DNA of 48,519 nucleotides from an uncultured Collinsella sp. (GCA_900759045.1 CAAETU010000069.1:1-48519); one strand, 5' to 3'; counted from the stretch's first letter, positions 7,314-15,591 are shown. A program made the numbers and translations. The notes: generated by a model not told the origin, from the letters alone.

Positions 7314-8735
7314 CTACAGTTGTTCGAGGTTGGCAAGAAACGCCACATAGAATTCGATGCCGCGCTTGTAGACGTCGACGCCGATGCGTTCGTTGGCGGC
7401 ATGGATGAGCTTGCGCGCCTCGCCCGAGTAGATAAAGCCGCAGAAGCGGTAGACGCGATCGCAGATCTCGTTGAACTCGCGCGAGTCGGTGCAGGAGTTC
7501 TGCACGTAGGGGGCAAAGCCGGCCTCGGGATAGACACCAGACACGCAGCGATGGATGTAGTTGAAGGCGGCATCGTTTTCGTAAGGCGAGATGGGCGCGG
7601 GCTCGGTGTAGGAAATCGCCTCGTTGATTTCGACGGTGACATGGTCGGGGCTTACGCCCGAGGCGCGGCACTGCTGAGCGGCGAGCCTGCGAGCGCGCTC
7701 AACGGCATCGGCGATGGTCTCGAACGGAGCGATGCGAACGTTGAAATTGGCGCGAGCGATCGGTGGCAGCACGTTATGCGCGTTGGAGCCTTCGAGCTGC
7801 GTGAGCGCATAGGTTGTGCGCAGCATGGCCGAGGTCTCGGGGCTGGCGGCCATAATCTTGGTAACCGCGGGGCGTGTGAGCCAGAGGTTGCCAAAGATTG
7901 CCTGAAACGTCGCGCTGCTGCGGGCACCCAGCTCGGTCAGTGTGGCCTCGACGGCGGGCGTGAGCTGCGGCTTGCCGGGGTTGGCCGAGATAGTCTCGCA
8001 TACACGGCAGAGAAGACGGCAGGCATCGTTTGCCGCAGGCGTAGAGGCATGGCCGCCGTCGGCGCGCGCCGTGACGGTAAGGTCGACGTGGCCCTTCTCG
8101 GACACGCCTACCATGGCAACGGGTTCGGTGACGCCGAGCGGGGCGTCGGTTGCCACTGCGCCACCCTCATCGAGCACCATATAGGGATGGATGTTATGCT
8201 CGCGAAGCCACTGCACTGCATGGGTTGCAGTAGGTGCGGCGATTTCCTCGCCATCGCTCGAGAAGAACCAGACATCGCGCGGGGGAACGAAGCCCTGGGC
8301 AATCAAATGCTCGGCGGCCTCGAAGAAAGCCGAGACGATGCACTTGGTGTCGAGTGATCCGCGGGCCCAGATCTCGCCGTCGATGATCTCGGCTCCAAAG
8401 GGGTCATGCTTCCAGTCTTGGCCCTCGACGGGCACGACGTCCTGATGCGCCATCATGACGATGGGGTCCAAGGCGGAATCGGCGCCAGGCCAACGCAGGA
8501 GCATGCCAAAGTCGTCGATGCGTGTGAGCTCGGCGACTTTAAAGAAATGCGGATAAAGTCGCTGAAGTGTGGGAATCCATTGGCTGAAGGGCTCATCGTC
8601 GCGCTCGGCGATGTTCTCACGCGAAACGGTGGGGATGCTCAGCAATTCGCAAAAGCGCTCGACGGCTGCCTCGTCTGCTTTGTAGGTGCCTGCATCAAGA
8701 GGCGTGCCCTGTGCGACCGATACCGATGCTCCCAT
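7314..8735 (-). CDS. M20 family metallopeptidase (carboxypeptidase/dipeptidase type)
   Basis: A 473-residue zinc peptidase of the longer M20 group (carboxypeptidase S / PM20D1-like). Motifs in order: MMAHQDVVPV (metal His and Asp), ARGSLDTKC (bridging Asp), SSDGEEIAA (general-base Glu and metal Glu), VLDEGGAV, and a C-terminal metal His near LIHAANERIG. The lid domain carries the DGGHAS motif. Such enzymes hydrolyse peptides or N-acyl amino acids in the cytoplasm. No signal peptide is seen. Start with GAAAGGAG upstream. Within the operon it may release the molecule that aconitase X dehydrates. Confidence 0.85.
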   Translation of the reverse strand: MGASVSVAQGTPLDAGTYKADEAAVERFCELLSIPTVSRENIAERDDEPFSQWIPTLQRLYPHFFKVAELTRIDDFGMLLRWPGADSALDPIVMMAHQDVVPVEGQDWKHDPFGAEIIDGEIWARGSLDTKCIVSAFFEAAEHLIAQGFVPPRDVWFFSSDGEEIAAPTATHAVQWLREHNIHPYMVLDEGGAVATDAPLGVTEPVAMVGVSEKGHVDLTVTARADGGHASTPAANDACRLLCRVCETISANPGKPQLTPAVEATLTELGARSSATFQAIFGNLWLTRPAVTKIMAASPETSAMLRTTYALTQLEGSNAHNVLPPIARANFNVRIAPFETIADAVERARRLAAQQCRASGVSPDHVTVEINEAISYTEPAPISPYENDAAFNYIHRCVSGVYPEAGFAPYVQNSCTDSREFNEICDRVYRFCGFIYSGEARKLIHAANERIGVDVYKRGIEFYVAFLANLEQL

Positions 8736-8845
8736 GGTGGGACTCCTTTCGTGTTGTATATCGAATACGTCAAGATTATCGCCCGCACTGCGCGTGGGAA
8801 ATGGCGAAACGCGTTGTTCATTTGCGGGTGGCGGGTCGGATAGCC

Positions 8846-9289
8846 TTAGCCGACGATGACCGTGCCGTCTTCGGCCACGGTGATGGCGTCTCCGGTCGAC
8901 ACGGCATCGAGAAACTCATCGCCCAGGTTGTCAATGGTGGGCATGGGGGTGTCGGTCCATACACCCGAGAGGATCGCGCCAGCGGCGGCAAGGCTGTCAA
9001 TGGGTTTGGAAAACAGCAGGCATGCGGGTTGGCGCCCCATTTTGGTGGCGCAGAAGAGCACCATGCCGCCTGTGGTGGAGCCGATAGTCTGCGGAAGGCA
9101 CAAAGCACATCCCGCCAAAGGTTTGCCGTACAAGTCGGGATTGTTTTGGTCGGAACACATGGCCTTTTTGTCGCCAAACATCAGTGCCTTCTGAAACGAT
9201 GCGAGTGTGTTGAGCCCTCCGTGAGAGACAAGTGCCTTGGCATGGGCAGTTCCGGGGACAACGACGCGGCCGTGAAAGATTTTTTTCAT
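8846..9289 (-). CDS. Aconitase X small subunit (swivelling domain, DUF126)
   Basis: A 147-residue protein matching the swivelling domain of aconitase X. FHGRVVVPGTAHAKALVS opens it; middle motifs are GKPLAGCALCLPQTIGSTTGG and KPIDSLAAAGAILSG, and it ends with DAITVAEDGTVIVG. Aconitase X type II enzymes are split into this small subunit and a large catalytic subunit, encoded here 14 bases upstream. Characterised type II enzymes are cis-3-hydroxy-L-proline dehydratase in bacteria and mevalonate 5-phosphate dehydratase in archaea. The start at 9289 (MKKIFHG) is preceded by AGGCGACTCCTC, a weak site, so it may be coupled to the large subunit. Confidence 0.88.
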   Translation of the reverse strand: MKKIFHGRVVVPGTAHAKALVSHGGLNTLASFQKALMFGDKKAMCSDQNNPDLYGKPLAGCALCLPQTIGSTTGGMVLFCATKMGRQPACLLFSKPIDSLAAAGAILSGVWTDTPMPTIDNLGDEFLDAVSTGDAITVAEDGTVIVG

Positions 9290-9303
9290 GAGGAGTCGCC
9301 TTT

Positions 9304-10581
9304 CTATTTGATTGGTTTTCCGGTGGTGACGTAGGCGAGCACCTCGTCGTCGGTGTAGTAGCGCGATGCCGAGTACGTACGCAACTTGTTGGAGTTGGTG
9401 ATGATGGGCATGCTGCCGCACAGCGGGTTGTTGGTGTACATAAGCGGGCAGATGCTCGAGACGACGGCACCGGTAGTCGAGAGGCGTCTGTATGCCGCAG
9501 TCTTGCGGAAGGCGTCTGCCACGGATGGGGCGGCGGTCAGTACGGTGGGTACTTGCACGCGGCACTTGCCGGAGGCGCTCAGCCCATCGCAGATGGCGTC
9601 TGCCCAATGGGCGAGTTGTGCAGACGAGAGGTGGGGGCAGCCGATGAAGGCAAGCTTGGGGCGCGCGCCCGGGTTCTTCCACATAACGGGGTAGCTCGAG
9701 CGGATGCGTTCCAGCTCGGCGTCGTCAATGCGATAGATTTGGGCGTCTGGTGCTATGAGGTGTTCGCCTTGTTCGACGGCCTCGGGCGTGATGCCGTCCA
9801 CGTGGTAGAGCCCGACAGCGCCGTTCGATGCGCTGGCGGCGCCCATGTCCTTAAGGTAGTCCTGCGTGCCGGGTGTGAGTTCGCGGCCAAGCCAGCGGTC
9901 GAGGCCTTTAATGTAAGGGACGTCTTCCATCACCTTCATGCCAATGGCGCTGCCAAGCACTTGCGCTTCGGGCTTGCGCTTACAGTCGACTTCGATGATC
10001 CAGGTCGCCTTGCGGCCCTCATCGGTGAGCAGGCCGAATTCCGGGACAAAGCCGGCAATTGAGCCGAACATCTCGATGATGCCGGAGTTGCGATTGCAGC
10101 GAGCGCCCAGCACGGAGTTGGCAAAGACCACGGCGCTGCTTTCTGCCCAGCTTAGGATGTCGCCACGCCGAGGTCGATTGCCAACCTCGGGCTGGTAGCA
10201 GGTGCAGGTGAAAGCATCGTTGTCCAATAGACCCATGCTGCGCAGCTGTGCCTCATAATCGTCTTGTTTGGAATACATTATCTTGAACAGCAGCTTTTGC
10301 AGCGGGTTGGCCGGGACGGCGGGGTCGAGGGGCCTCGGGTCGACCGAGAATGACTGACCGGACAGGGCGCCGTCTTTCAGCAGCTCATCCATAAGGTCAT
10401 AGACTGGACCGAGCATGGAGAGGCCAAAACTTGTGACAAGATGACCGTTTGCGCCGGTCACGGGAACCATATGCTCGGCGCCAAAGCATTCGCCGTACAT
10501 AACGAGGGTCTTGACCACTTTGGCCATGGCGGGGCCCTTGGCGCCGTCGAGCAGGGCTTGTTGTTGGGAGGTCAGGTTCAT
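9304..10581 (-). CDS. Aconitase X catalytic (large) subunit
   Basis: A 425-residue dehydratase subunit of the aconitase X family (formerly DUF521). Diagnostic stretches are the N-terminal LLDGAKGPAMAKVVKTL, the YGECFGAEHMVPVTGANGH segment, AESSAVVFANSVLGARCNR, and the C-terminal GCPHLS. Several cysteines (CTCYQ, GARCN, GCPH, SICPL) are at places where family members bind an iron-sulphur cluster. The family removes water from hydroxy acids or hydroxyproline. The substrate here is open: cis-3-hydroxy-L-proline is the precedent, but no P2C reductase is next door and the operon instead starts with a 2-enoate-reductase-like flavoprotein. ATG 10581 was chosen; an ATG at 10593 overlaps the AAAGGA site. 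Confidence 0.88.
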   Translation of the reverse strand: MNLTSQQQALLDGAKGPAMAKVVKTLVMYGECFGAEHMVPVTGANGHLVTSFGLSMLGPVYDLMDELLKDGALSGQSFSVDPRPLDPAVPANPLQKLLFKIMYSKQDDYEAQLRSMGLLDNDAFTCTCYQPEVGNRPRRGDILSWAESSAVVFANSVLGARCNRNSGIIEMFGSIAGFVPEFGLLTDEGRKATWIIEVDCKRKPEAQVLGSAIGMKVMEDVPYIKGLDRWLGRELTPGTQDYLKDMGAASASNGAVGLYHVDGITPEAVEQGEHLIAPDAQIYRIDDAELERIRSSYPVMWKNPGARPKLAFIGCPHLSSAQLAHWADAICDGLSASGKCRVQVPTVLTAAPSVADAFRKTAAYRRLSTTGAVVSSICPLMYTNNPLCGSMPIITNSNKLRTYSASRYYTDDEVLAYVTTGKPIK

Positions 10582-10602
10582 CTGTGAGCCCATCCTTTCG
10601 TG

Positions 10603-12924
10603 TTAGATATTGGTGCCGAGTCGGTATGCCGCACGGACCGCTTCGAGCACACGGCCGGGCGCAAACCCATCGCCGATGTTATGCAGCTCGTCAGCGGCGT
10701 GCGTCTGCTGCAGTTTGTAGAACAGCGCGTCGTCGGGGTGTCCGCCGCAGGCAATGATTACCAAGTCGCAGGTTAGCTCGAGTGACTTCCAGTCGTTGCC
10801 GATTTTGGGTGCAAGCGGGTTTTCGACGTTCTCGGGCAAGACCGGTGACCACGAGACGTAGGGGTCGGGAACGTTTTTGTGGCAGTTGCGACTCAAGTGG
10901 AGACGCGCACACCTCGATGGGGCTCCAGACTCGCGTTTGCCGCCGACTTCCGCGCGCTCGACGCGTGTCATATTGAGGAGCTGCACATTGCGTCCCCTGA
11001 GCGTATGGAGTAGGTGGCCGCGATTTGCCGTGCAGGCGCCCTGCATCATGTGAGGCAGCATTTCAATTACGCTGACCTGTGGTATGCCGTGTTCGACGGT
11101 GAGCCATTGGGCAACCTCGCAGCCCACGGCCCCTCCGCCAATGATGGCGACGGTTTTGGCGTTGCCAAGCAGCGCGGGTTGGCGCAGTAGCTGCGTTGCC
11201 TGCACGGCATGGCCCGATGCTGCAAGCTCCGTAAGGCCGGGGATGGGCGGTATCGCATTAGAAGTGCCTGTTGCACACACGATTGCGTCGAAGCCTGCTT
11301 TTGCAAGATCTTCGGCGCGTGCTGCCCGTCCAAGCTCGAGTGTCAGGTTCCCGTTGGGTTTTTCTGTCTGCTCGCGCACCTGTCGAACAAGATAGGAGCG
11401 GTAATTATCGAGGTCGAACTTGATCCGGGCGGTGCTGGCGGAGAGGAGTTTTCCTCCAAGTTCATCTTCGGCGTCGATGAGCTTTACGTCGTGGCCACGA
11501 CGCGCGGCGATTAGCGCACAGACCATCCCGGCGGGTCCGGCTCCTATCACCGCTATGCGTTTGGGTTCTATGGCGGGAGCGGGTGTCTGGGGCATGAGGT
11601 ATTCAAAGCTGCAGCGTGGATTGACGGCACACTGCGGATGGCCCCCTTCGACAAACTCGTTGAGGCATCCTTCCTGGCATCCGATGCAGGGGCGAATATC
11701 TGCCACGCGACCGGCGTACGCCTTGTTGGGCCACTCGGGATCCGCAAGCAGCGGGCGTCCGAGCATGATCATATCGGCGTCGCCATTGCGAAGGGCGCGT
11801 TCGGCAATGTCGGGGTAGCCCAACTTACCCACCGCGACAACGGGTATGGGAAGGCCGGCATTGGAGCGGATATTGTCGGCGGCAAAGCGCTCCCGAACGG
11901 CGCGCGCTACGGGAACGAAGCAGCCTGCGGGCATGCTCGCAGGCGGGTGGGGCATCCACCAGTTGTCATAGCAACCAAGGTCGACGTCAAAGATGTCTAC
12001 TCCCGCCGCCACGAGCTCTTCCATATAACCCAGGGTCTGTTCGACTGTGCGGCCGCCGCGCATGCGTCCCAGATAGGTCGAATTCATGACCTGCTCGTCA
12101 TAGGTTTCCTCGAGTGCAAGCGAAAGGTCGATGCGGTACATGATGGGGTAGTCGGGCCCAACGCGGCGACGGATTTCTTTGATCATATCGAGGCCAAATT
12201 GACGCCAATCGGCATAACGTCCGAGCTTGCGATGGTTAAAGGCGGGGTTTCCGAGCTGCTCGATAAGATAACCCTCGTGCCCGTGCAAATAGACGCCATC
12301 GATGCCCATGGCATGAGCATCGGCCGCCGCTTGGCCGATATTGTTTACGATACGGCGCAGCTTTTGATCCGAGAGGCGCATGCATGGAATGGCGGGGATG
12401 TAGTAGTTAGGCAAGAAACTCGCCGAGACCGGAAACTTTTTTTGCGTGATGAGGCATTGCGGGTTGCCCACGCGGCCGAGTCCGGCCGTAAGCTGGACAA
12501 AAATGCGCGATCCGAAGGCATGGACACCTTGGGCAAGGTCGCGCCAGCCTGCCATAACGGTTCGGCTTCGATCGATGCGCGGGAAATAGGTGAGCTTGTC
12601 CAGCTCGGTGACCGTGGTATCGATGCCGTGGCTTACCGGTACGAGTCCTGTTGTGATGAGGCCGCAGCCGCCTTTGGCGCGGGCGAAAAAGTACTGCAGC
12701 ATCATGTCGCTGGGACGACCAGTTTCCTCGCACATGTCGATATTGCCCATCGGTGCCATGACAATGCGGTTTTTGACGGTGAGCTTGTTAATTTTGATGG
12801 GAGAGAAGAGCTTGTCAAAAGGATAGAGCTCTTGTGTCATGCGGGACGATCCGCAACCGGAATTTTTGGCGGGCCAGCTGTCGAATGAGTCGACGAGTTG
12901 CTGCACCAGTACGTCTTTTCCCAA
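10603..12924 (-). CDS. Old-yellow-enzyme / 2-enoate reductase-like FMN, 4Fe-4S, FAD oxidoreductase
   Basis: A three-domain flavoprotein of about 745-773 residues. The N-terminal TIM barrel binds FMN (FDKLFSPIKI, VMAPMGN, and LHGHEGYLIEQ where most OYE members have HGAHGYL). A 4Fe-4S site follows (CIGCQEGC then C 11 residues later, before AVNP). The C-terminal part has two Rossmann domains (VIGAGPAGM for FAD and IIGGGAVGCEVA for NAD(P)H). Relatives such as 2,4-dienoyl-CoA reductase and bile-acid BaiCD/BaiH reduce or oxidise alkene bonds next to a carbonyl. The start is uncertain: TTG 12924 has AAAGGA at ideal spacing, while ATG 12840 (MTQELYPF) fits the usual protein start but lacks a site. 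First gene of the five-gene operon; it may reduce the alkene made by aconitase X. Confidence 0.85.
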   Translation of the reverse strand: MGKDVLVQQLVDSFDSWPAKNSGCGSSRMTQELYPFDKLFSPIKINKLTVKNRIVMAPMGNIDMCEETGRPSDMMLQYFFARAKGGCGLITTGLVPVSHGIDTTVTELDKLTYFPRIDRSRTVMAGWRDLAQGVHAFGSRIFVQLTAGLGRVGNPQCLITQKKFPVSASFLPNYYIPAIPCMRLSDQKLRRIVNNIGQAAADAHAMGIDGVYLHGHEGYLIEQLGNPAFNHRKLGRYADWRQFGLDMIKEIRRRVGPDYPIMYRIDLSLALEETYDEQVMNSTYLGRMRGGRTVEQTLGYMEELVAAGVDIFDVDLGCYDNWWMPHPPASMPAGCFVPVARAVRERFAADNIRSNAGLPIPVVAVGKLGYPDIAERALRNGDADMIMLGRPLLADPEWPNKAYAGRVADIRPCIGCQEGCLNEFVEGGHPQCAVNPRCSFEYLMPQTPAPAIEPKRIAVIGAGPAGMVCALIAARRGHDVKLIDAEDELGGKLLSASTARIKFDLDNYRSYLVRQVREQTEKPNGNLTLELGRAARAEDLAKAGFDAIVCATGTSNAIPPIPGLTELAASGHAVQATQLLRQPALLGNAKTVAIIGGGAVGCEVAQWLTVEHGIPQVSVIEMLPHMMQGACTANRGHLLHTLRGRNVQLLNMTRVERAEVGGKRESGAPSRCARLHLSRNCHKNVPDPYVSWSPVLPENVENPLAPKIGNDWKSLELTCDLVIIACGGHPDDALFYKLQQTHAADELHNIGDGFAPGRVLEAVRAAYRLGTNI

Positions 12925-12960
12925 TGAGGTTCCTTTCAGATGTTGACAAGGTAACAAAGC

Positions 12961-12988
12961 AGTTTACGTCTAAATGTTTAATAGTCAA
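12961..12988 (-). promoter_or_regulatory. Putative promoter of the flavoprotein-aconitase X operon
   Basis: On the minus strand TTGACT (12988-12983) and TAAACT (12966-12961) are 16 bases apart, about 40 bases before the TTG start. The region is AT-rich against its surroundings. Assigned by consensus only. Confidence 0.4.
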
Positions 12989-13007
12989 CAACAAAGGAGT
13001 GAGTTCG

Positions 13008-13073
13008 GTGAAGGAAAAAAGACTCAATGAGTGCCAGATGGCAAGCTGTGCTGCGACATTAGCTCCCAGCTAA
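13008..13073 (+). CDS. Possible 21-residue small ORF with two cysteines
   Basis: A GTG 8 bases after AAAGGAG opens a short frame beginning MKEKRLNECQ and ending ATLAPS, with two cysteines five residues apart. Only the ribosome binding site and an in-frame stop support it. It sits between the divergent flavoprotein operon and the FxLYD gene and could be a leader peptide for the latter, or chance. Confidence 0.25.
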   Translation: MKEKRLNECQMASCAATLAPS

Positions 13074-13092
13074 TGAATTTGAGCTCGCTGCC

Positions 13093-13140
13093 TCCTACGA
13101 TGTGCTGTGTGCCGGCACGGTAGCCGGATCGTAGGAAGGA
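13093..13140 (+). promoter_or_regulatory. Leader hairpin overlapping the FxLYD ribosome binding site
   Basis: TCCTACGAT (13093-13101) pairs perfectly with ATCGTAGGA (13128-13136), enclosing a TGCCGGCA palindrome. The 3' strand overlaps the AGGAAGGA site of the gene starting at 13147, so folding would hide the site. It could be a translational switch; no ligand is suggested. Confidence 0.4.
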
Positions 13141-13146
13141 TGCATA

Positions 13147-13590
13147 ATGGCAAAAGAGGGAAAGAAGCCGATCGGCAAGATCGTTTTGGGTGTCATCGTG
13201 GTGCTCGTTGTTGCCGGCGTTGTAGGCTCTATGGGTGGTAACTCGTCCGATTCGTCAACGGGTGAAGCAGCAAAGCCTGCCGAACAGACCCAGCAAGTCG
13301 AGGAGCAAAAAGAGGCACAAGAACCCTATACGGTTTCGGATGAGGCCGGGGATACGTCTAATCAGTTCGCGTATAAGATCACTGGCACGTTGACCAATAA
13401 TACGGATAAAGAGCAAAGCTACATTCAGATTGAGTATGTTCTGTATGACGCAGACGGCAATCAGGTGGGAACGGCTCTTGCGAACACCAACCATCTCAAG
13501 GCGGGCGGCACCTGGAAGTTCGAAGCGATGAGCACGGTATCTCCCGACCAGGTTGCCAGCTGGGAACGTTCTGACGTGAGCGGTTTTTAA
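13147..13590 (+). CDS. Membrane-anchored FxLYD-like protein
   Basis: A 147-residue protein. A basic N-terminus (MAKEGKKPIGK) leads into one transmembrane segment (residues 12-28, IVLGVIVVLVVAGVVGSM), then a Ser/Thr/Glu/Gln-rich spacer to about residue 65. The C-terminal domain of about 80 residues has alternating strands (ITGTLTNNTDKEQSYIQIEY, VLYDADGNQVGTALANTNHL, TWKFEAMSTV), the pattern of the FxLYD beta-sandwich found in extracellular Gram-positive proteins. No catalytic residues are evident. It faces the cell exterior and its role is unknown. AGGAAGGA precedes the ATG. Confidence 0.75.
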   Translation: MAKEGKKPIGKIVLGVIVVLVVAGVVGSMGGNSSDSSTGEAAKPAEQTQQVEEQKEAQEPYTVSDEAGDTSNQFAYKITGTLTNNTDKEQSYIQIEYVLYDADGNQVGTALANTNHLKAGGTWKFEAMSTVSPDQVASWERSDVSGF

Positions 13591-13636
13591 CTAGAATTAA
13601 AAACATGGTTACTATGCGAGCTGGGGGTGAGGCCAT

Positions 13637-14059
13637 ATGCCCGATAAGAAGCTAACCGAAGAGTTGCTCAACGAGCTGCTTGATGCCCCGAGTATCGAGG
13701 GCTATATCAAAGAGCACGACTTTACCGCCCCGTCGCTTTCGGAGTATCTGAAACAGCTTTTGGAAGAAAAGGGGCTGGAGCGTTCGCGCGTGGTGCGTAT
13801 GGCCGACCTCAACGAGACGTTTGGCTATCAGATCTTTACCGGTGCGCGGCATCCGAGCCGCAATAAGGTGCTGCAGATTGCCTTTGCCATGGCGCTGACG
13901 CTCAAGGAGACCAACCGAGCCTTGACGGCGGCGGGCGCCAATGTCCTCAACTGCAAGGACCGCCGTGACGCCATCATCATTTTCTGTATCGATCGCGGCT
14001 GCAGCCTGCAAAAGGTGAACGAGGAGCTGTATCGCTTTGGTGAGGAGACGGTGAGCTAA
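13637..14059 (+). CDS. XRE-type helix-turn-helix protein
   Basis: A 140-residue cytoplasmic protein. Residues 35-90 (SEYLKQLLEEKGLERSRVV, ADLNETFGYQIFTGARHPSR, NKVLQIAFAMALTLKETNRAL) form a five-helix XRE-like DNA-binding domain. The C-terminal 40 residues (KDRRDAIIIFCIDRGCSLQKVNEELYRFGEE) are a second helical part seen in small XRE proteins of gut Firmicutes and Actinobacteria. It precedes a Ser/Thr kinase gene by 87 bases on the same strand, with a hairpin between, so the two may form a regulatory pair. The DNA target is unknown. Confidence 0.72.
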   Translation: MPDKKLTEELLNELLDAPSIEGYIKEHDFTAPSLSEYLKQLLEEKGLERSRVVRMADLNETFGYQIFTGARHPSRNKVLQIAFAMALTLKETNRALTAAGANVLNCKDRRDAIIIFCIDRGCSLQKVNEELYRFGEETVS

Positions 14060-14103
14060 CGGTTGGCTGCCGGCGGAAGCGCCGTTCACGATATTTAGAA
14101 CGT

Positions 14104-14139
14104 GCAGGGCACGGGCGTCATGGGGCGTCCGTGCCCTGC
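14104..14139 (+). terminator. Hairpin between XRE gene and kinase
   Basis: GCAGGGCACGGGCG pairs with CGTCCGTGCCCTGC (14-bp stem with one wobble). It is followed by GTTATT, a weak T-tract. It may terminate the XRE transcript. The kinase start codon is only 7 bases past the stem, so the kinase may need its own start site or a nearly leaderless message. Confidence 0.55.
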
Positions 14140-14145
14140 GTTATT

Positions 14146-15546
14146 ATGGACGCTATGGATACTCAGAGCCCAACATATTCCGATGATGAGCTGACCGCTG
14201 CGCTCGCCGGACACCTGGCGTCACTTGAGCGTGATGACAGTTATCGCGTAGACCGTGTGCTCAAGCACTCCGACGTCGAGACGACCGAGCTCGTGTACTT
14301 TGAGGGCTCCGGCGGAGGATCTCTTGGCCCCTTTGTTCGCAAGCGCATCGACGCGTCGGCCCAGATTGGCGGGGCGTATGAACGCCTGTTTGCGGCCCAG
14401 CGTGCCGGGCGACGTTACGAGCACTTGCCTCGGATTGTCGATTGCCGCCGCGCGGGCGATGAGCTCTGCGTGGTCATGGAATACATCGAAGGCGAAACGC
14501 TCGGGGCCCTGGTGGGGCGTTTGGGTGCGACGCCCGATTATGCTTGTGAGCTGTTTGGCGCCCTTTGTGATGCAGTTGCGGAGCTCCATGCCGGCTTTGC
14601 GTCGGCGGGGGAGATGGCCGCTCCGGTGATCCATCGCGATCTAAAGCCCTCGAATATCATCGTGTCGGGCGCGAACTATACGCCCGATACAGGCATGACA
14701 TTTTCATCGCTGGTGATTATCGACTTGGGAATCGCTCGCGTGTGGCGTGAGGGAGCCGATGCCGATACCGTTAAGTTTGGCACGCGTCCCTATGCGCCAC
14801 CCGAGCAGTATGGTTTTGGTCAGACGAGCGTGCGCAGCGATGTCTATGCGCTCGGTGCCCTGCTGTTCTTTTGTCTGACGGGGGCCGACCCCAAGCCGGG
14901 TCGGGGCATGCGCGAGCAATGCGAGGCATATGATATCCCCGCCTCGCTTGCCGATGTTATTTGCATGGCGATGGCGCTCGATCCGGACAAGCGCTTTGCA
15001 AGCGCGAAGGCGCTAGGGCACGCTGCGCGCGCATCGTATGCGTCGTCCGCGCCGACGCCGTCGTGCGCGCCGAATGCTGCTTCTTTCCAAGAGCCTCCCG
15101 AGCGGCGAGCCATGTGCCCTGCGCCCGTGCTCCCCACGGATCAGTCTCAGGGTGGATTGCCGTTGGTGCCTGAGCGCCCGAATTTACTCTCCCGCATTCC
15201 CGACACCGTTGGGCGCATTTGGAACGCATTCGTCTATCTTTCGCTACTTGTTTTCTTTGCCGGAAGCCATTTTGCCGTTTTTCATCCTACGGGCGCCAAC
15301 CAAAACTACCCGATGTGGTTTCTCGCGATTGAGTATTTTATCTTCGTCGACGGTCTCGTAGTGCTCATTCATTTTGTGATGCTCGACAAACGCCGCCTTC
15401 GCCAGCGGTTTGAGCTACTCGATAGATACCACGGTAAAAAGCTTGCAAAGCTCTGGCTCAAGGCTATGGGTGTGCTCTTGTTGGCAATGATTATCATCGT
15501 TGCCATCGCAAACGCGACTGGCGTCGTCGATACCTCCGTCGCGTAA
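14146..15546 (+). CDS. Membrane-anchored serine/threonine protein kinase
   Basis: A 466-residue Hanks-type kinase. Catalytic motifs: VMEYIEGETL in the hinge, HRDLKPSNI (catalytic Asp near residue 164), IDLGIAR in place of DFG (the metal-binding Asp is kept), GTRPYAPPEQYG in the activation segment, and RSDVYALGALLF. The glycine-rich loop is atypical (YFEGSGGGSLGPFVRKRI). After a low-complexity linker the C-terminal 110 residues hold about three transmembrane segments, and no extracellular PASTA repeats are present. It probably senses or acts at the membrane. ATG 14146 or 14155 may start it; neither has a clear ribosome binding site. The upstream XRE protein is a possible substrate or partner. 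Confidence 0.85.
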   Translation: MDAMDTQSPTYSDDELTAALAGHLASLERDDSYRVDRVLKHSDVETTELVYFEGSGGGSLGPFVRKRIDASAQIGGAYERLFAAQRAGRRYEHLPRIVDCRRAGDELCVVMEYIEGETLGALVGRLGATPDYACELFGALCDAVAELHAGFASAGEMAAPVIHRDLKPSNIIVSGANYTPDTGMTFSSLVIIDLGIARVWREGADADTVKFGTRPYAPPEQYGFGQTSVRSDVYALGALLFFCLTGADPKPGRGMREQCEAYDIPASLADVICMAMALDPDKRFASAKALGHAARASYASSAPTPSCAPNAASFQEPPERRAMCPAPVLPTDQSQGGLPLVPERPNLLSRIPDTVGRIWNAFVYLSLLVFFAGSHFAVFHPTGANQNYPMWFLAIEYFIFVDGLVVLIHFVMLDKRRLRQRFELLDRYHGKKLAKLWLKAMGVLLLAMIIIVAIANATGVVDTSVA

Positions 15547-15555
15547 AAGAAAGAA

Positions 15556-15581
15556 AAAGGGGCCCCGATTGGGGCCCCTTT
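15556..15581. terminator. Bidirectional terminator
   Basis: AAAGGGGCCCC and GGGGCCCCTTT form an 11-bp stem around GATT, between the convergent kinase and cell-wall protein genes. A- and T-tracts on both sides allow function in both directions. Confidence 0.9.
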
Positions 15582-15591
15582 GACGTTGATC

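Noticed and set aside
8846..9682. A longer 278-codon form of the aconitase X small subunit
   Set aside because: The extra N-terminal part overlaps the large subunit gene in another frame and has no family similarity. The real start at 9289 gives the normal 147-residue subunit.
11638..12888. A 416-codon plus-strand frame opposite the flavoprotein gene
   Set aside because: It is an antisense shadow; the minus-strand flavoprotein has clear FMN, 4Fe-4S and FAD motifs.
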